From an uncultured Ignavibacteria bacterium (GTDB lineage: Bacteria > Bacteroidota > Ignavibacteria > Kapaibacteriales > UBA961), in assembly GCA_937868245.1 (NCBI GenBank), contig CALMMI010000053.1:1-14744 (forward strand): a stretch of 14,744 nucleotides of DNA, in the 5' to 3' direction. Positions 1 to 6,794 of this stretch are shown one piece after another (the first letter of the stretch is position 1; each line of letters starts with the position of its first letter). The notes beneath the pieces were generated by a model. The model was not told the origin of the DNA and searched no databases. It saw nothing but the letters and a program-made list of their open reading frames with translations. Position numbers and translations under genes: made by a program.

Positions 1-492
1 CGGAATGCAGCACTGGCTGAACTTCTGTATTCATCCGGTTTACGTATCAGCGAATGCGTGAATCTACAACTTGAAGATATTGATCATTCACGTTCAACTG
101 TGAAAGTGATGGGGAAGGGCAGAAAGCAGCGTATTGTGCCGATTGGCGGTATGGCTATGAAGGCAATAAACGAATATCTCAAAATACGTTCTTCGCTTGT
201 TACCCCTGCTTCGGGAGCATTTGTATTCTTGGGGGATAAAGGCGGTCAACTAAATCCTGCAATGGCATATAAGATTATCCATAAGGCAATGACAGGAGTA
301 ACCGATTCAGCTCAGAAAAGTCCTCATATTCTCAGGCATTCTTTTGCAACACATCTTTTGGATAATGGAGCGGATATTTCGGCGGTCAGTGAAATGCTTG
401 GTCATGCATCGCTGGATGCTACACAAATCTATACCCATGTATCGGTGGAGAGACTCAAAAGCGCATATAAGAATGCGCATCCAAAGGCGTAG
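1..492 (+). CDS. Tyrosine recombinase, XerC/XerD type (5' end outside window)
   Basis: This is the C-terminal catalytic domain of a site-specific tyrosine recombinase; the reading frame is open from base 1, so the start and the N-terminal core-binding domain lie upstream. The catalytic set is complete: the first Arg in GLRISE (codon at 43-45), the beta-hairpin Lys region GKGRKQR (about 112-132), HILRHSF giving His (325-327) and Arg, LGHASL giving the second His, and the nucleophile Tyr in IYTHVS (430-432). XerC/XerD proteins cut and rejoin dif DNA to resolve chromosome dimers. The 163 codons seen fit the C-terminal half of a protein of about 300 residues. The intact active site and the housekeeping neighbours (ftsW next) favour a chromosomal Xer protein over a phage or transposon integrase, but XerC and XerD cannot be told apart here. 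Confidence 0.9.
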   Translation, partial: RNAALAELLYSSGLRISECVNLQLEDIDHSRSTVKVMGKGRKQRIVPIGGMAMKAINEYLKIRSSLVTPASGAFVFLGDKGGQLNPAMAYKIIHKAMTGVTDSAQKSPHILRHSFATHLLDNGADISAVSEMLGHASLDATQIYTHVSVERLKSAYKNAHPKA

Positions 493-554
493 TGATTTTC
501 TTTGAAATGTATATACTCTATGTAACCCTTTGGGATGTATTGATTAAGATTTCC

Positions 555-598
555 CGCAGAGATCACAGAGTTAAGTCGCAGAGTTTCACAGAGAAATG
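555..598. repeat. Two-copy 22-bp tandem repeat (CGCAGAG..CACAGAG type)
   Basis: Two adjacent 22-base units (555-576 and 577-598) both read CGCAGAG, three variable bases, CACAGAG, then a short variable tail. From memory, similar runs of CGCAGAG/CACAGAG are scattered through intergenic DNA of many bacteria, so this is probably one copy of a dispersed family. The rest of the 493-688 spacer shows no gene, no clear terminator after the recombinase gene and only a weak TTGACT-like box at 623-628. Confidence 0.65.
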
Positions 599-688
599 AA
601 AATTATCAGCAAAGTGATAAAATTGACTTAAATTAGCATCTGATTTTCTGATTCACAACCCTCCTCTCTTGTCAAATTAAGCAGCAAT

Positions 689-1807
689 ATGACAAAAACA
701 TCGGGACATATTGATTGGTTCATTCTTTTATCCGTCGTAGGGCTAATGCTCTTCAGCGTAGCATTTGTTTATAGTGCAAGCTCATCATTTGCAATGGTTA
801 AATTTGGTTCGAGCGAAAAACTGTTCTGGAATCACGCAGTCCGTGTTCTGATTGGTTTGGGAGCAATTATCCTTTTTGCGCGAATTGATTACCATAAATG
901 GGAGAAGTTCACAACCCCTATACTTCTGCTTGCTTTATGTTGCCTTGTATTTGTTCTTGTTACAGGTATAAAAGTAAAAGGTGCTGCACGCTGGATTCAT
1001 ATAGGCTTTATCAATTTCCAACCTTCCGAATTCGTAAAATTTGCTTTGGTACTCCATATATCTGCACTCGCAGCAGCAGCTAAGGATTACATTTCTGATT
1101 TTCGAACGGGTATGCTGCCGTTATTGATTTGGATAATGATTACATGCGGCTTGGTAGCAGCCCAACCGAACCTATCAACTGCATCGGTGATATTCCTGAT
1201 AACTGCAATTATTATGTTCGTAGGGAACGCACCGCTCAAGAAACTGGGATTGATAGCGGCAGGAGGATTTGTAATGGCTGCAATCTATGCTGTTTCTGCA
1301 CCATATCGGTTGAAACGTATACTTGCATTTATCGGTTCAGGCGAAGGCACTGCATCCGAAGTTATTAATTACCAGCTTCAACAGGCGGTCATTGCTTTTG
1401 GAAACGGCGGGATCTTCGGTGTTGGTCCCGGACAGAGTTTACAGCGGGATTTCTTTTTACCGGAAAGCTACGGCGATTTTGTTTTTGCAGTTGTAGGCGA
1501 AGAATACGGGTTCTTTGGGGTATTATTGATTATTACCGCTTTCGGAATAATTCTTTGGCGAGGGTTCAATGTTGCTAAAAATGCCCCGGATTTATTCGGT
1601 CGGCTTTTGGCAGTTGGAATAACGGTTACTCTTGCACTTTATGCGTTTATCAATGCCGGGGTAACGTGCGGTGTATTACCCACAACAGGCTTACCGATGC
1701 CATTTATCAGCTACGGTGGTAGTTCCGTGTTCTTTTCAGCAGCAGCTGTAGGAACACTCCTTAATATTTCTGCACAGGCTGGTGTTTATCCAAATAAATC
1801 AAAATAA
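689..1807 (+). CDS. ftsW: FtsW-like SEDS peptidoglycan glycosyltransferase
   Basis: This 372-residue multi-pass membrane protein (about 10 helices) belongs to the SEDS family, which polymerises lipid II into glycan strands together with a class B PBP; FtsW serves the division septum. Family motifs are clear: KGAARWI (97-103), FQPSEFVK (110-117), QPNLSTA (159-165, where many homologues have QPD), GNGGIFGVGPGQS (238-250), LPESYGDFVFAVVGEE (257-272, containing Asp263 at the place of the catalytic Asp), and PTTGLPMPFISYGGSS (331-346). The last motif is closer to FtsW than to RodA, though RodA is not fully excluded. The ATG at 689 starts just before the first helix; I see no Shine-Dalgarno sequence. 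It stands alone between the recombinase gene and the atp cluster, outside any visible mur/fts cluster. Confidence 0.88.
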   Translation: MTKTSGHIDWFILLSVVGLMLFSVAFVYSASSSFAMVKFGSSEKLFWNHAVRVLIGLGAIILFARIDYHKWEKFTTPILLLALCCLVFVLVTGIKVKGAARWIHIGFINFQPSEFVKFALVLHISALAAAAKDYISDFRTGMLPLLIWIMITCGLVAAQPNLSTASVIFLITAIIMFVGNAPLKKLGLIAAGGFVMAAIYAVSAPYRLKRILAFIGSGEGTASEVINYQLQQAVIAFGNGGIFGVGPGQSLQRDFFLPESYGDFVFAVVGEEYGFFGVLLIITAFGIILWRGFNVAKNAPDLFGRLLAVGITVTLALYAFINAGVTCGVLPTTGLPMPFISYGGSSVFFSAAAVGTLLNISAQAGVYPNKSK

Positions 1808-1885
1808 AAGTGGATGTATCGTACTGAATAAGTCTTGATTTTTAATTACTTGTGGATAACTATCTGTCATTTAAAAAGAAAAGTT

Positions 1886-1917
1886 TTTGGTTATCTTTGC
1901 TTAAAAGGGTAATTTTG
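1886..1917 (+). promoter_or_regulatory. Bacteroidota-type promoter for the atp cluster
   Basis: TTTG (1886-1889) is followed after 20 bases by TAATTTTG (1910-1917), which matches the Bacteroidota consensus TTTG, about 19-21 bases, TAnnTTTG. A second -7-like box, TATCTTTG, lies at 1892-1899. Transcription would start near 1922-1925, leaving a short leader before the atpZ ATG at 1946. The match is exact in both boxes; no start site has been mapped. Confidence 0.6.
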
Positions 1918-1945
1918 TGATTGAAATTTAGGAAAGCAGGTAAAT

Positions 1946-2200
1946 ATGGCAACCTCAAGTTCACCCGAAGGCTCTCCTGAAGGTGATAAAAATGAAGGTG
2001 AAAGAAAGATTTACCGCGAACTTGCTCCGTATATGGCTCTGGGTTCGCAGATGACGGCAACGCTTGTTGTTTTCGGCTTACTAGGATGGTGGATAGACAG
2101 TAAATTCCAAACATCGCCTGTTTGGCTGATAATATTACTGGTAATCGGTGTTATTGTAGCGATGGTGGGATTTATCCGAACCGCTCTCAAAGCAAAATAG
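1946..2200 (+). CDS. atpZ: AtpZ/AtpI family F1Fo-ATPase accessory protein
   Basis: This 84-residue protein has a hydrophilic, charged N terminus (1-28) and two membrane helices (about 31-51 and 58-79). The pattern GSQMTATLVVFGLLGWWID followed by PVWLIILLVIGVIVAMVGF is typical of the AtpZ/AtpI family, small proteins encoded at the start of atp operons and linked to assembly of the c-ring or to Mg2+ handling. It opens the ATP synthase cluster, 28 bases downstream of the promoter match. An AGG (1938-1940) sits five bases before the ATG. The same DNA carries overlapping reading frames on both strands, but only this one has a family signature. Confidence 0.85.
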   Translation: MATSSSPEGSPEGDKNEGERKIYRELAPYMALGSQMTATLVVFGLLGWWIDSKFQTSPVWLIILLVIGVIVAMVGFIRTALKAK

Positions 2201-2239
2201 ATACGTTCAATACTTTAGTTGAATTCATGGAATTACTAA

Positions 2240-2563
2240 GTGGACTTCAGCAAATCACTTTGGTTGTCGGTCGGATTGGCGCAAGCCATCTGCATAGTAA
2301 ATGTACTCCTCGGCTGCCTGATAGCTCGGCTCACATTTCATAGGAAATTTGAGAAGTTTGTCGGGATTGTCATTGGTAGTATGGCAGCGCGGCTTATAAT
2401 GGCTGCAATTATCGTTTGGGTTTGCATCTCGATTCTCAAAGTCAATAATGTCGGTTTCTCAATTTCATTTTGCATCGGTACGTTTATTTTCCTTTTCGTT
2501 GAAATCCTTTACTTCCATTCTCTTGCAGATTCGCCGGAGATGAAGAAAAGACCAAGAAAATAG
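2240..2563 (+). CDS. Small membrane protein, AtpI-like (ATP synthase subunit I position)
   Basis: This 107-residue protein has about four hydrophobic segments (8-30, 40-52, 52-68 and 75-93) and a basic tail ending KKRPRK. The glycine/alanine-rich first helix and the segment FVGIVIGSMAARLIMAA resemble small UncI/AtpI-type proteins found between atpZ and atpB in many Bacteroidota, but the sequence match is weak and rests mainly on position and topology. The start is GTG at 2240, directly after an in-frame TAA, with no ATG available before the first helix. It lies 39 bases after atpZ and 155 bases before atpB. A role in assembling the a/c membrane sector is an inference. Confidence 0.6.
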   Translation: MDFSKSLWLSVGLAQAICIVNVLLGCLIARLTFHRKFEKFVGIVIGSMAARLIMAAIIVWVCISILKVNNVGFSISFCIGTFIFLFVEILYFHSLADSPEMKKRPRK

Positions 2564-2718
2564 TTTAGTAATGTCAGTTTTTACAACCGGCATTTTTCTA
2601 CAAAAGTAAAGAGGAGCAGTTTTAATATTTGCCCCCTATATGAAAATGAAAAGTATTCTCTAATTTAAGAGCCTGATAACTTTCCTCCAGCTTGCCTATT
2701 ATTTGATTGATATACACA

Positions 2719-3747
2719 ATGAATCAAGACAGTACAGCACAACACTCCGAACAAGTACAAACTACTGCCCCTACTGAGACTGCAGGGCATGGTCCTGCAA
2801 CTGAGCATTCCGAGAGTATTCCACCGGCACAAGTATTTACACATCTTTTAGGCGAACTTGGAGACCATCACGGTTTTTATATTTTCTCCCATAAAGTATG
2901 TGATTTGCCGTATATCTTTTATGATAAAGATAATGGTCTAAATGTTTATACTTCTCCGGAAAAGCTGGAAGCATCAGGAAAATACACTCTCCATCACGGT
3001 CATCCGAAACGCGCAAACGAAGAAAAAGGTCCTGCCTTGGATTTATCGGTTACAAACTTTGTAGCCTTCCAATGGCTTGGTTTTGTAATTATGCTTATCC
3101 TGTTCGGAATAGCAGGTCGTAAAGCAAAGAAAAACCCAACAACCGCTCCAACAGGAATCCAGAATATGCTCGAGGCACTCGTGGTGTTTATCCGCGATGA
3201 AGTTGTGCGTCCTAACCTGCCTACGAACAAACTTGTTGATAAACTTACTCCGTATTTCCTTTCGTTGTTCTTCTTTATTCTGATTCTGAATTTGTTAGGA
3301 CTTATCCCCGGCGGACACTCGGCAACTGCTGCAATCGGTACTACCGCAGGTTTGGCAATTACAACATTTTTGGTGGTAAATTATACAGCATTTAAAGAAG
3401 CGGGTGTAAAGGCATGGTTACATCACCTTTTAGGGGGTGCTCCGGTATTTCTTGCACCGATTATGGTTCCTATTGAAATCATCGGTTTGTTTACAAAGCC
3501 GTTCGCACTTACGATTCGTCTTTTTGCAAATATGTCGGCTGGGCACATAGTTTTACTGTCATTAGTCGGTTTGATTTTCTTCTTTCAGACTATGCTTGTT
3601 TCTCCTGTTTCAGTAGGATTCTCGGTATTCATCTATTGCTTGGAAACGCTTGTTGTGTTCTTGCAAGCATATATTTTTACAATGCTTTCGGCGGTATTTG
3701 TAGGTCTTGCTCTCGGCGATCATGTTCATGAAGAACATGCTCATTAA
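2719..3747 (+). CDS. atpB: ATP synthase Fo subunit a, with long N-terminal extension
   Basis: Subunit a forms the two proton half-channels against the c-ring. The essential Arg is in FALTIRLFANMSAGH (Arg267 from this start, codon 3517-3519), and helices run from about residue 110 to the end. I chose the ATG at 2719; the frame could open 12 bases earlier at a TTG, which is less likely. At 342 residues it is longer than the roughly 270-residue E. coli protein because about 105 residues precede the first helix, including HHGFYIF, DLPYIFYDKDNGLNVY and LHHGH. From memory, a related extension ahead of a DLSVTN-like stretch is seen in Bacteroidota AtpB, so it is probably lineage-typical. The C terminus is His/Glu-rich (HVHEEHAH). 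A weak AT-only hairpin (3755-3770) and T-rich tract follow it. Confidence 0.95.
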   Translation: MNQDSTAQHSEQVQTTAPTETAGHGPATEHSESIPPAQVFTHLLGELGDHHGFYIFSHKVCDLPYIFYDKDNGLNVYTSPEKLEASGKYTLHHGHPKRANEEKGPALDLSVTNFVAFQWLGFVIMLILFGIAGRKAKKNPTTAPTGIQNMLEALVVFIRDEVVRPNLPTNKLVDKLTPYFLSLFFFILILNLLGLIPGGHSATAAIGTTAGLAITTFLVVNYTAFKEAGVKAWLHHLLGGAPVFLAPIMVPIEIIGLFTKPFALTIRLFANMSAGHIVLLSLVGLIFFFQTMLVSPVSVGFSVFIYCLETLVVFLQAYIFTMLSAVFVGLALGDHVHEEHAH

Positions 3748-3794
3748 TTTTGGTAATAATATCAATTATTGTTTTTATTTTATTTCACATTCAT

Positions 3795-3801
3795 AAAAGG
3801 A
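3795..3801 (+). promoter_or_regulatory. Ribosome binding site of atpE
   Basis: AAAAGGA lies seven bases before the atpE ATG and is among the clearest Shine-Dalgarno sequences in the window; several neighbours (ftsW, atpF, atpH) have none. A strong site fits the need for many c subunits per complex. Confidence 0.6.
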
Positions 3802-3808
3802 TAGAAAA

Positions 3809-4036
3809 ATGAATCCTCAAGGTTTAGCATGGTTAGCCGCCGGTCTTGGCGTAGGTATCACAGTATTTGGTGTTGGAACAGGTATCGGTCCACTTGTAGC
3901 TGCTGCGCTTGAAGCAGGTGCACGTCAACCGGAATCAGCAAAAGATGCTCGTACAACTATGATTATCGGTGCTGCGCTTATCGAAGGTGTTGCACTTTTC
4001 GCTATGGTTATCTGTATTCTTCTTGCAGTTAAATAA
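3809..4036 (+). CDS. atpE: ATP synthase Fo subunit c
   Basis: This 75-residue hairpin protein forms the proton-driven rotor ring. Helix 1 (about 5-31) carries the GVGTGIGP glycine motif, the polar loop has ARQPE (38-42), and helix 2 contains the ion-binding carboxylate Glu59 in ALIEGVALF. The residue after Glu59 is Gly, not the Ser/Thr usual in Na+-binding c subunits, and there is no Gln/Glu pair in helix 1, so proton coupling is the likelier reading. It lies 61 bases after atpB and is followed at once by a strong terminator, so it ends the first atp transcription unit. Confidence 0.95.
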   Translation: MNPQGLAWLAAGLGVGITVFGVGTGIGPLVAAALEAGARQPESAKDARTTMIIGAALIEGVALFAMVICILLAVK

Positions 4037-4048
4037 AATTATATTTTG

Positions 4049-4093
4049 TCGTGCTTCTGCTTCTGTTCAGGTGCAGAAGCGCGACTTTTTTTT
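4049..4093 (+). terminator. Rho-independent terminator after atpE
   Basis: A 12-bp stem with one G-U pair (4049-4060 with 4073-4084), a 12-base loop and a run of eight T (4086-4093) form a canonical terminator 12 bases after the atpE stop. It separates atpZ-I-B-E from the rest of the ATP synthase genes. Confidence 0.85.
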
Positions 4094-4144
4094 ATTTACA
4101 TCACAGAAATTCACGGTTGAAATTGAAACTACTACCACAGCACA

Positions 4145-4176
4145 TTTAGTGAGCTGAATCATACTTCATATCTTTT
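4145..4176 (+). promoter_or_regulatory. Possible promoter of the lipoprotein gene
   Basis: TTTA (4145-4148), 20 bases, then TATCTTTT (4169-4176) matches the Bacteroidota TTTG / TAnnTTTG pattern with one mismatch in each box. A promoter is expected somewhere here because a terminator lies just upstream. Its -7 box overlaps the start of the tandem duplication at 4172. Confidence 0.35.
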
Positions 4177-4203
4177 CACAAGTATTCCTTTTCACAAGTA
4201 TTC
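4172..4203 (+). repeat. Perfect 16-bp tandem duplication in the lipoprotein leader
   Basis: CTTTTCACAAGTATTC occurs twice without a gap or mismatch (4172-4187 and 4188-4203). The second copy ends directly at the GGAG (4204-4207) that serves as ribosome binding site for the lipoprotein gene. It may be a slippage product or a doubled operator; the sequence does not say which. Confidence 0.85.
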
Positions 4204-4214
4204 GGAGAATTATT

Positions 4215-4790
4215 ATGAATAAGCATATTCTTTCTACCATTAGTTCAGCTTTGATGATAATGCTGCTGCTGGTTTCTTCAGGTTGCGACAGTTCAATTGC
4301 CAATCCTCAGGAAGGTGATTTGGGCGTGTCTGCAATTGTTGACGGTTATGCGTTCCTGCCGAAGGTATTTTCAGCAACTCGTTCATCTCTCAGTACTGTT
4401 ACTTCAGTGAAAATAGAATCTTCGGGAAGTTTAACATTTCTTGACAATCAAAAGAAGGGTACCCTTACTATAAATTTGACAAATGTTAAGGGGACAGGAG
4501 AGTATGCGTTCGGAGGTGGGATTGCCGGTTTTAATAGTGCAACGTATGTGTACGACACAGTTAGATATAATCCTTTTTCGCAGCGTGATGAAGTGGTTGA
4601 TAAAAGTTATTCTACTTCTTCCGGAAGCCCAAATGTAGGTAAAGTGAATGTAACATCATTTTCAGATACAGAAATAGCAGGAACATTTGATTTTACAACG
4701 GTAAATATTGAAACTATAGCTAATGGAGTTAAAGATACCACATATAAAGCAGTTGTTGGCGGAAGATTCCGTGCAATATTTGGAATCTAA
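4215..4790 (+). CDS. Predicted lipoprotein of unknown function
   Basis: The first 24 of 191 residues form a lipoprotein signal: Lys3, a hydrophobic core with a run of Leu, then LLVSSGC with the lipidated Cys24. The mature part is Ser/Thr-rich and beta-rich. Two stretches, VNVTSFSDTEIAGTFDF and VVGGRFRAIFGI at the end, resemble the 'G-V-x-V-T-x-F ... I-x-G-T-F-x-F' and 'G-x-F' pattern of small Bacteroidota lipoproteins (DUF6252-like, from memory). No enzyme motif is visible. GGAG at 4204 supports the ATG at 4215. It sits between the atpE terminator and a secreted-protein gene 48 bases downstream, probably co-transcribed. Its place between atpE and atpF is unusual and says nothing direct about ATP synthesis. 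Confidence 0.75.
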   Translation: MNKHILSTISSALMIMLLLVSSGCDSSIANPQEGDLGVSAIVDGYAFLPKVFSATRSSLSTVTSVKIESSGSLTFLDNQKKGTLTINLTNVKGTGEYAFGGGIAGFNSATYVYDTVRYNPFSQRDEVVDKSYSTSSGSPNVGKVNVTSFSDTEIAGTFDFTTVNIETIANGVKDTTYKAVVGGRFRAIFGI

Positions 4791-4838
4791 TATTTATCAC
4801 TATAAACTTAAATTTTCTAACTATTCAGCCAATTTATT

Positions 4839-5543
4839 ATGAAAATTCGTATCCTCACTATCATAGTATCATTAGTAACAATGTATGTGTCGGTTTCAGC
4901 ACAGAGTATTAGAGCTACCCCTGAAGAACCTGCAAAAGCACCAGGTGCTGAATCCGCTAACCCTGATATTTTCCCGATGAGTGTTGGTGCATATATTGGT
5001 GGACGTGCCTGTGTAAATGCCGGTGAAATTCCTACCGGTACTAAAACCGGTCTTTCAATGAATGGTGTTCCTGATTTTGGTGCAACCTTTTATGTGCCCT
5101 TTACTACAACAGGTAGTTCTAATATTGGATTTAATCTTGCTTTTGGATATACATCATTAACAGTGGTTTCCAAACCTGAATCCGGTGTAACTGACGGAAC
5201 CACACTTGTGCCCAAATTGAGCTATTTTGCAATTACACCAACGTTCTATCTAAAAGGAATATCTGTTGGTGTCAACATAGGTATCCCAACTGGTTTAACA
5301 TATTTCAATAAAGATGAAACTATTAAAGCTCCAGGTCAAAAAGATTTATTGAACACATTGGTATCCTTTCATTTTGGCGGGATAATACCCATTTATTATG
5401 ATGAGTTCGGACGCTTCAATTTCTTGATTTCGGGTAGCTACCCACTAGGGGATGTAGGTAAAATTTACGGAAACGATTATGCTCCTGTTCCGGCTTCCCT
5501 CTCGCTTGGAGTAAGCTATGTTGTAAATTTAATGGGTAACTAA
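4839..5543 (+). CDS. Secreted protein, probably outer-membrane beta-barrel
   Basis: This 234-residue protein starts with a signal peptide: MKIR, a hydrophobic core, and a likely signal peptidase I site VSA-Q after residue 21. The mature protein opens with a Pro/Ala-rich segment (27-42) and then shows alternating polar/hydrophobic strands rich in Gly, Tyr, Phe and Thr, such as IGFNLAFGYTSLTVV, LSYFAITPTFYLKGISVGVN and ASLSLGVSYVVNL near the C terminus. This pattern suits a small beta-barrel of about eight to ten strands, but I recognise no named family. It follows the lipoprotein gene and precedes atpF by 88 bases with no terminator, so transcription may read into atpF. The barrel call is an inference from composition. 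Confidence 0.65.
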   Translation: MKIRILTIIVSLVTMYVSVSAQSIRATPEEPAKAPGAESANPDIFPMSVGAYIGGRACVNAGEIPTGTKTGLSMNGVPDFGATFYVPFTTTGSSNIGFNLAFGYTSLTVVSKPESGVTDGTTLVPKLSYFAITPTFYLKGISVGVNIGIPTGLTYFNKDETIKAPGQKDLLNTLVSFHFGGIIPIYYDEFGRFNFLISGSYPLGDVGKIYGNDYAPVPASLSLGVSYVVNLMGN

Positions 5544-5631
5544 TATTCATCATTAAGTTGGTGAAATATATTTTGACGGAATAACGTATAGGACTTGCTT
5601 CTCATATTACTGATACATTCAAATTATAGTT

Positions 5632-6126
5632 ATGGAAAATCTACTTAATGTTTCGCCCGGTCTGATTATTTGGACTCTTTTGAACTTCCTGATATTTCTC
5701 GGGATAATAGGCAAATTTGGTTTTAAGCCATTGCTTGCTTCGCTAAAAGCCAGGCAGGAAGGCATTACAAATGCAATCAGCGAAGCTGACCGCATTAATG
5801 CCGAAGCTCGTTTGCTTATGAAAGAAAATCAAGATAAAATGACATCGGCTCAGCAGGAAATGATGAACTTGATTAAAGAAGGCAAGCATCAGGCAGACGC
5901 GTTAATCCAATCAGCCCACGAAGAAGCGGAACGCGTAAAGCGCGTTAAAATGACTGAAGCACTTCGCGAAATCGAACGTGAAAAGGAAGCTGCGCTTCAA
6001 TCATTACGTGCTGAAACTGCATCGCTGGTTGTACAGGCAACAGCAAAAGTGTTAGGCAGCACTATGAACGCTGAAAGCCATCGTGCATTAATTGAATCGT
6101 ATATTGACGAAGTATCGAAAAACTAA
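5632..6126 (+). CDS. atpF: ATP synthase Fo subunit b
   Basis: Subunit b is the peripheral stator stalk that holds F1 against the turning rotor. This 164-residue protein has the expected form: a single membrane helix (about 8-28, LIIWTLLNFLIFLGIIGKFGF), then a long charged helix (30-145) with alternating Lys/Glu/Ala typical of its coiled coil, and the AEAR and GKHQADALI stretches common in the family. No Shine-Dalgarno sequence is seen before the ATG. It begins the second atp block (b-delta-alpha) with 27 bases to atpH, but is separated from a and c by a terminator and two foreign genes. Confidence 0.93.
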   Translation: MENLLNVSPGLIIWTLLNFLIFLGIIGKFGFKPLLASLKARQEGITNAISEADRINAEARLLMKENQDKMTSAQQEMMNLIKEGKHQADALIQSAHEEAERVKRVKMTEALREIEREKEAALQSLRAETASLVVQATAKVLGSTMNAESHRALIESYIDEVSKN

Positions 6127-6153
6127 TAATTTCATTCTCGCACATTATCAGCC

Positions 6154-6729
6154 ATGATCAATACCCGCATTGTAAAACGATATGCATTGGCACTGTTCGG
6201 TTCACTTAAACATGACCAGATTGAACAAGTTTACCAAGATTTGCTTTCCGTTCAAGCTATAATTCGTCAATCAAAAGATTTGCGAACTTTCCTCAATAGC
6301 CCGGTAGTTCCTCACAATAAAAAACAAGAAATCATTAAAGAAATTTTTGGTAAAACGATTGGTCAAACAGCTCAGGATTTTCTTTATCTGATTGCAGAAA
6401 AACGTCGCGAGAGTATGCTCAGTGAAATTATCGATTCCTTCGAGAATTTGTATAATATGCAAATGAATCTCTTGCCTGTCGATTTTACTACCGCTGTGGT
6501 GTTAGATGCAGATTTGCAGCAAAAATTAGCACAGACCGTTGCCGATGTGACGAATAAATCAGTGATATCAAAATTTATGGTTAATCCTGAACTTCGTGGG
6601 GGAGCTGTTGTGAAAATTGATGATATGGTTTTTGACGGTAGTCTGCGCCATAATCTTGAAAATCTATATAAGGATCTTGCGGGAGTTGATATGCCTCTCT
6701 CGTTGCAAAATAAATTGTCGGTAAAATGA
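6154..6729 (+). CDS. atpH: ATP synthase F1 subunit delta
   Basis: Delta (OSCP) joins the b stalk to the top of the alpha/beta crown. The 191 residues start with the family signature RIVKRYALALFGS (5-17), contain LRTFLNSPVVPHNKKQEII (42-60) and have the C-terminal segment FMVNPELRGGAVVKIDDMVFDGS, matching the conserved 'P-L-GG..i..gd...DgSlr' pattern. Size and order after atpF are normal. A 65-base gap leads to atpA without a terminator. Confidence 0.94.
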   Translation: MINTRIVKRYALALFGSLKHDQIEQVYQDLLSVQAIIRQSKDLRTFLNSPVVPHNKKQEIIKEIFGKTIGQTAQDFLYLIAEKRRESMLSEIIDSFENLYNMQMNLLPVDFTTAVVLDADLQQKLAQTVADVTNKSVISKFMVNPELRGGAVVKIDDMVFDGSLRHNLENLYKDLAGVDMPLSLQNKLSVK

Positions 6730-6794
6730 TTGTCACTGTTCTAAAAAAAGCACAAAAATAAAACTTATAAATATTATTAAACAAAGGTAAGAAT

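Noticed and set aside
1..492. Integrase of a mobile element
   Set aside because: The catalytic domain fits XerC/XerD, and the neighbours are housekeeping genes with no attachment-site repeats or cargo visible in the window.
623..651. TTGACT box before ftsW as a sigma-70 style promoter
   Set aside because: No acceptable -10 at normal spacing, and the better promoters in this window follow the Bacteroidota pattern.
2122..2343. 73-codon frame overlapping the end of atpZ and the start of the AtpI-like gene
   Set aside because: It lacks hydrophobic segments or motifs, while the overlapping frames encode membrane proteins expected at this operon position.
3721..3739. Inverted repeat CATGTTC ... 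GAACATG at the end of atpB
   Set aside because: It lies within codons for the His/Glu-rich tail and is explained by coding of HVHEEH; no T tract follows.
3755..3783. Hairpin AATAAT-ATCA-ATTATT followed by a T-rich tract between atpB and atpE
   Set aside because: The stem is only six A-T pairs, too weak for a confident terminator; at most a processing or attenuation site that raises the atpE:atpB ratio.
5544..5631. TATATTTTG before atpF as a -7 promoter box
   Set aside because: It has one base too many for TAnnTTTG and no TTTG at the right distance, so a separate atpF promoter is not supported.
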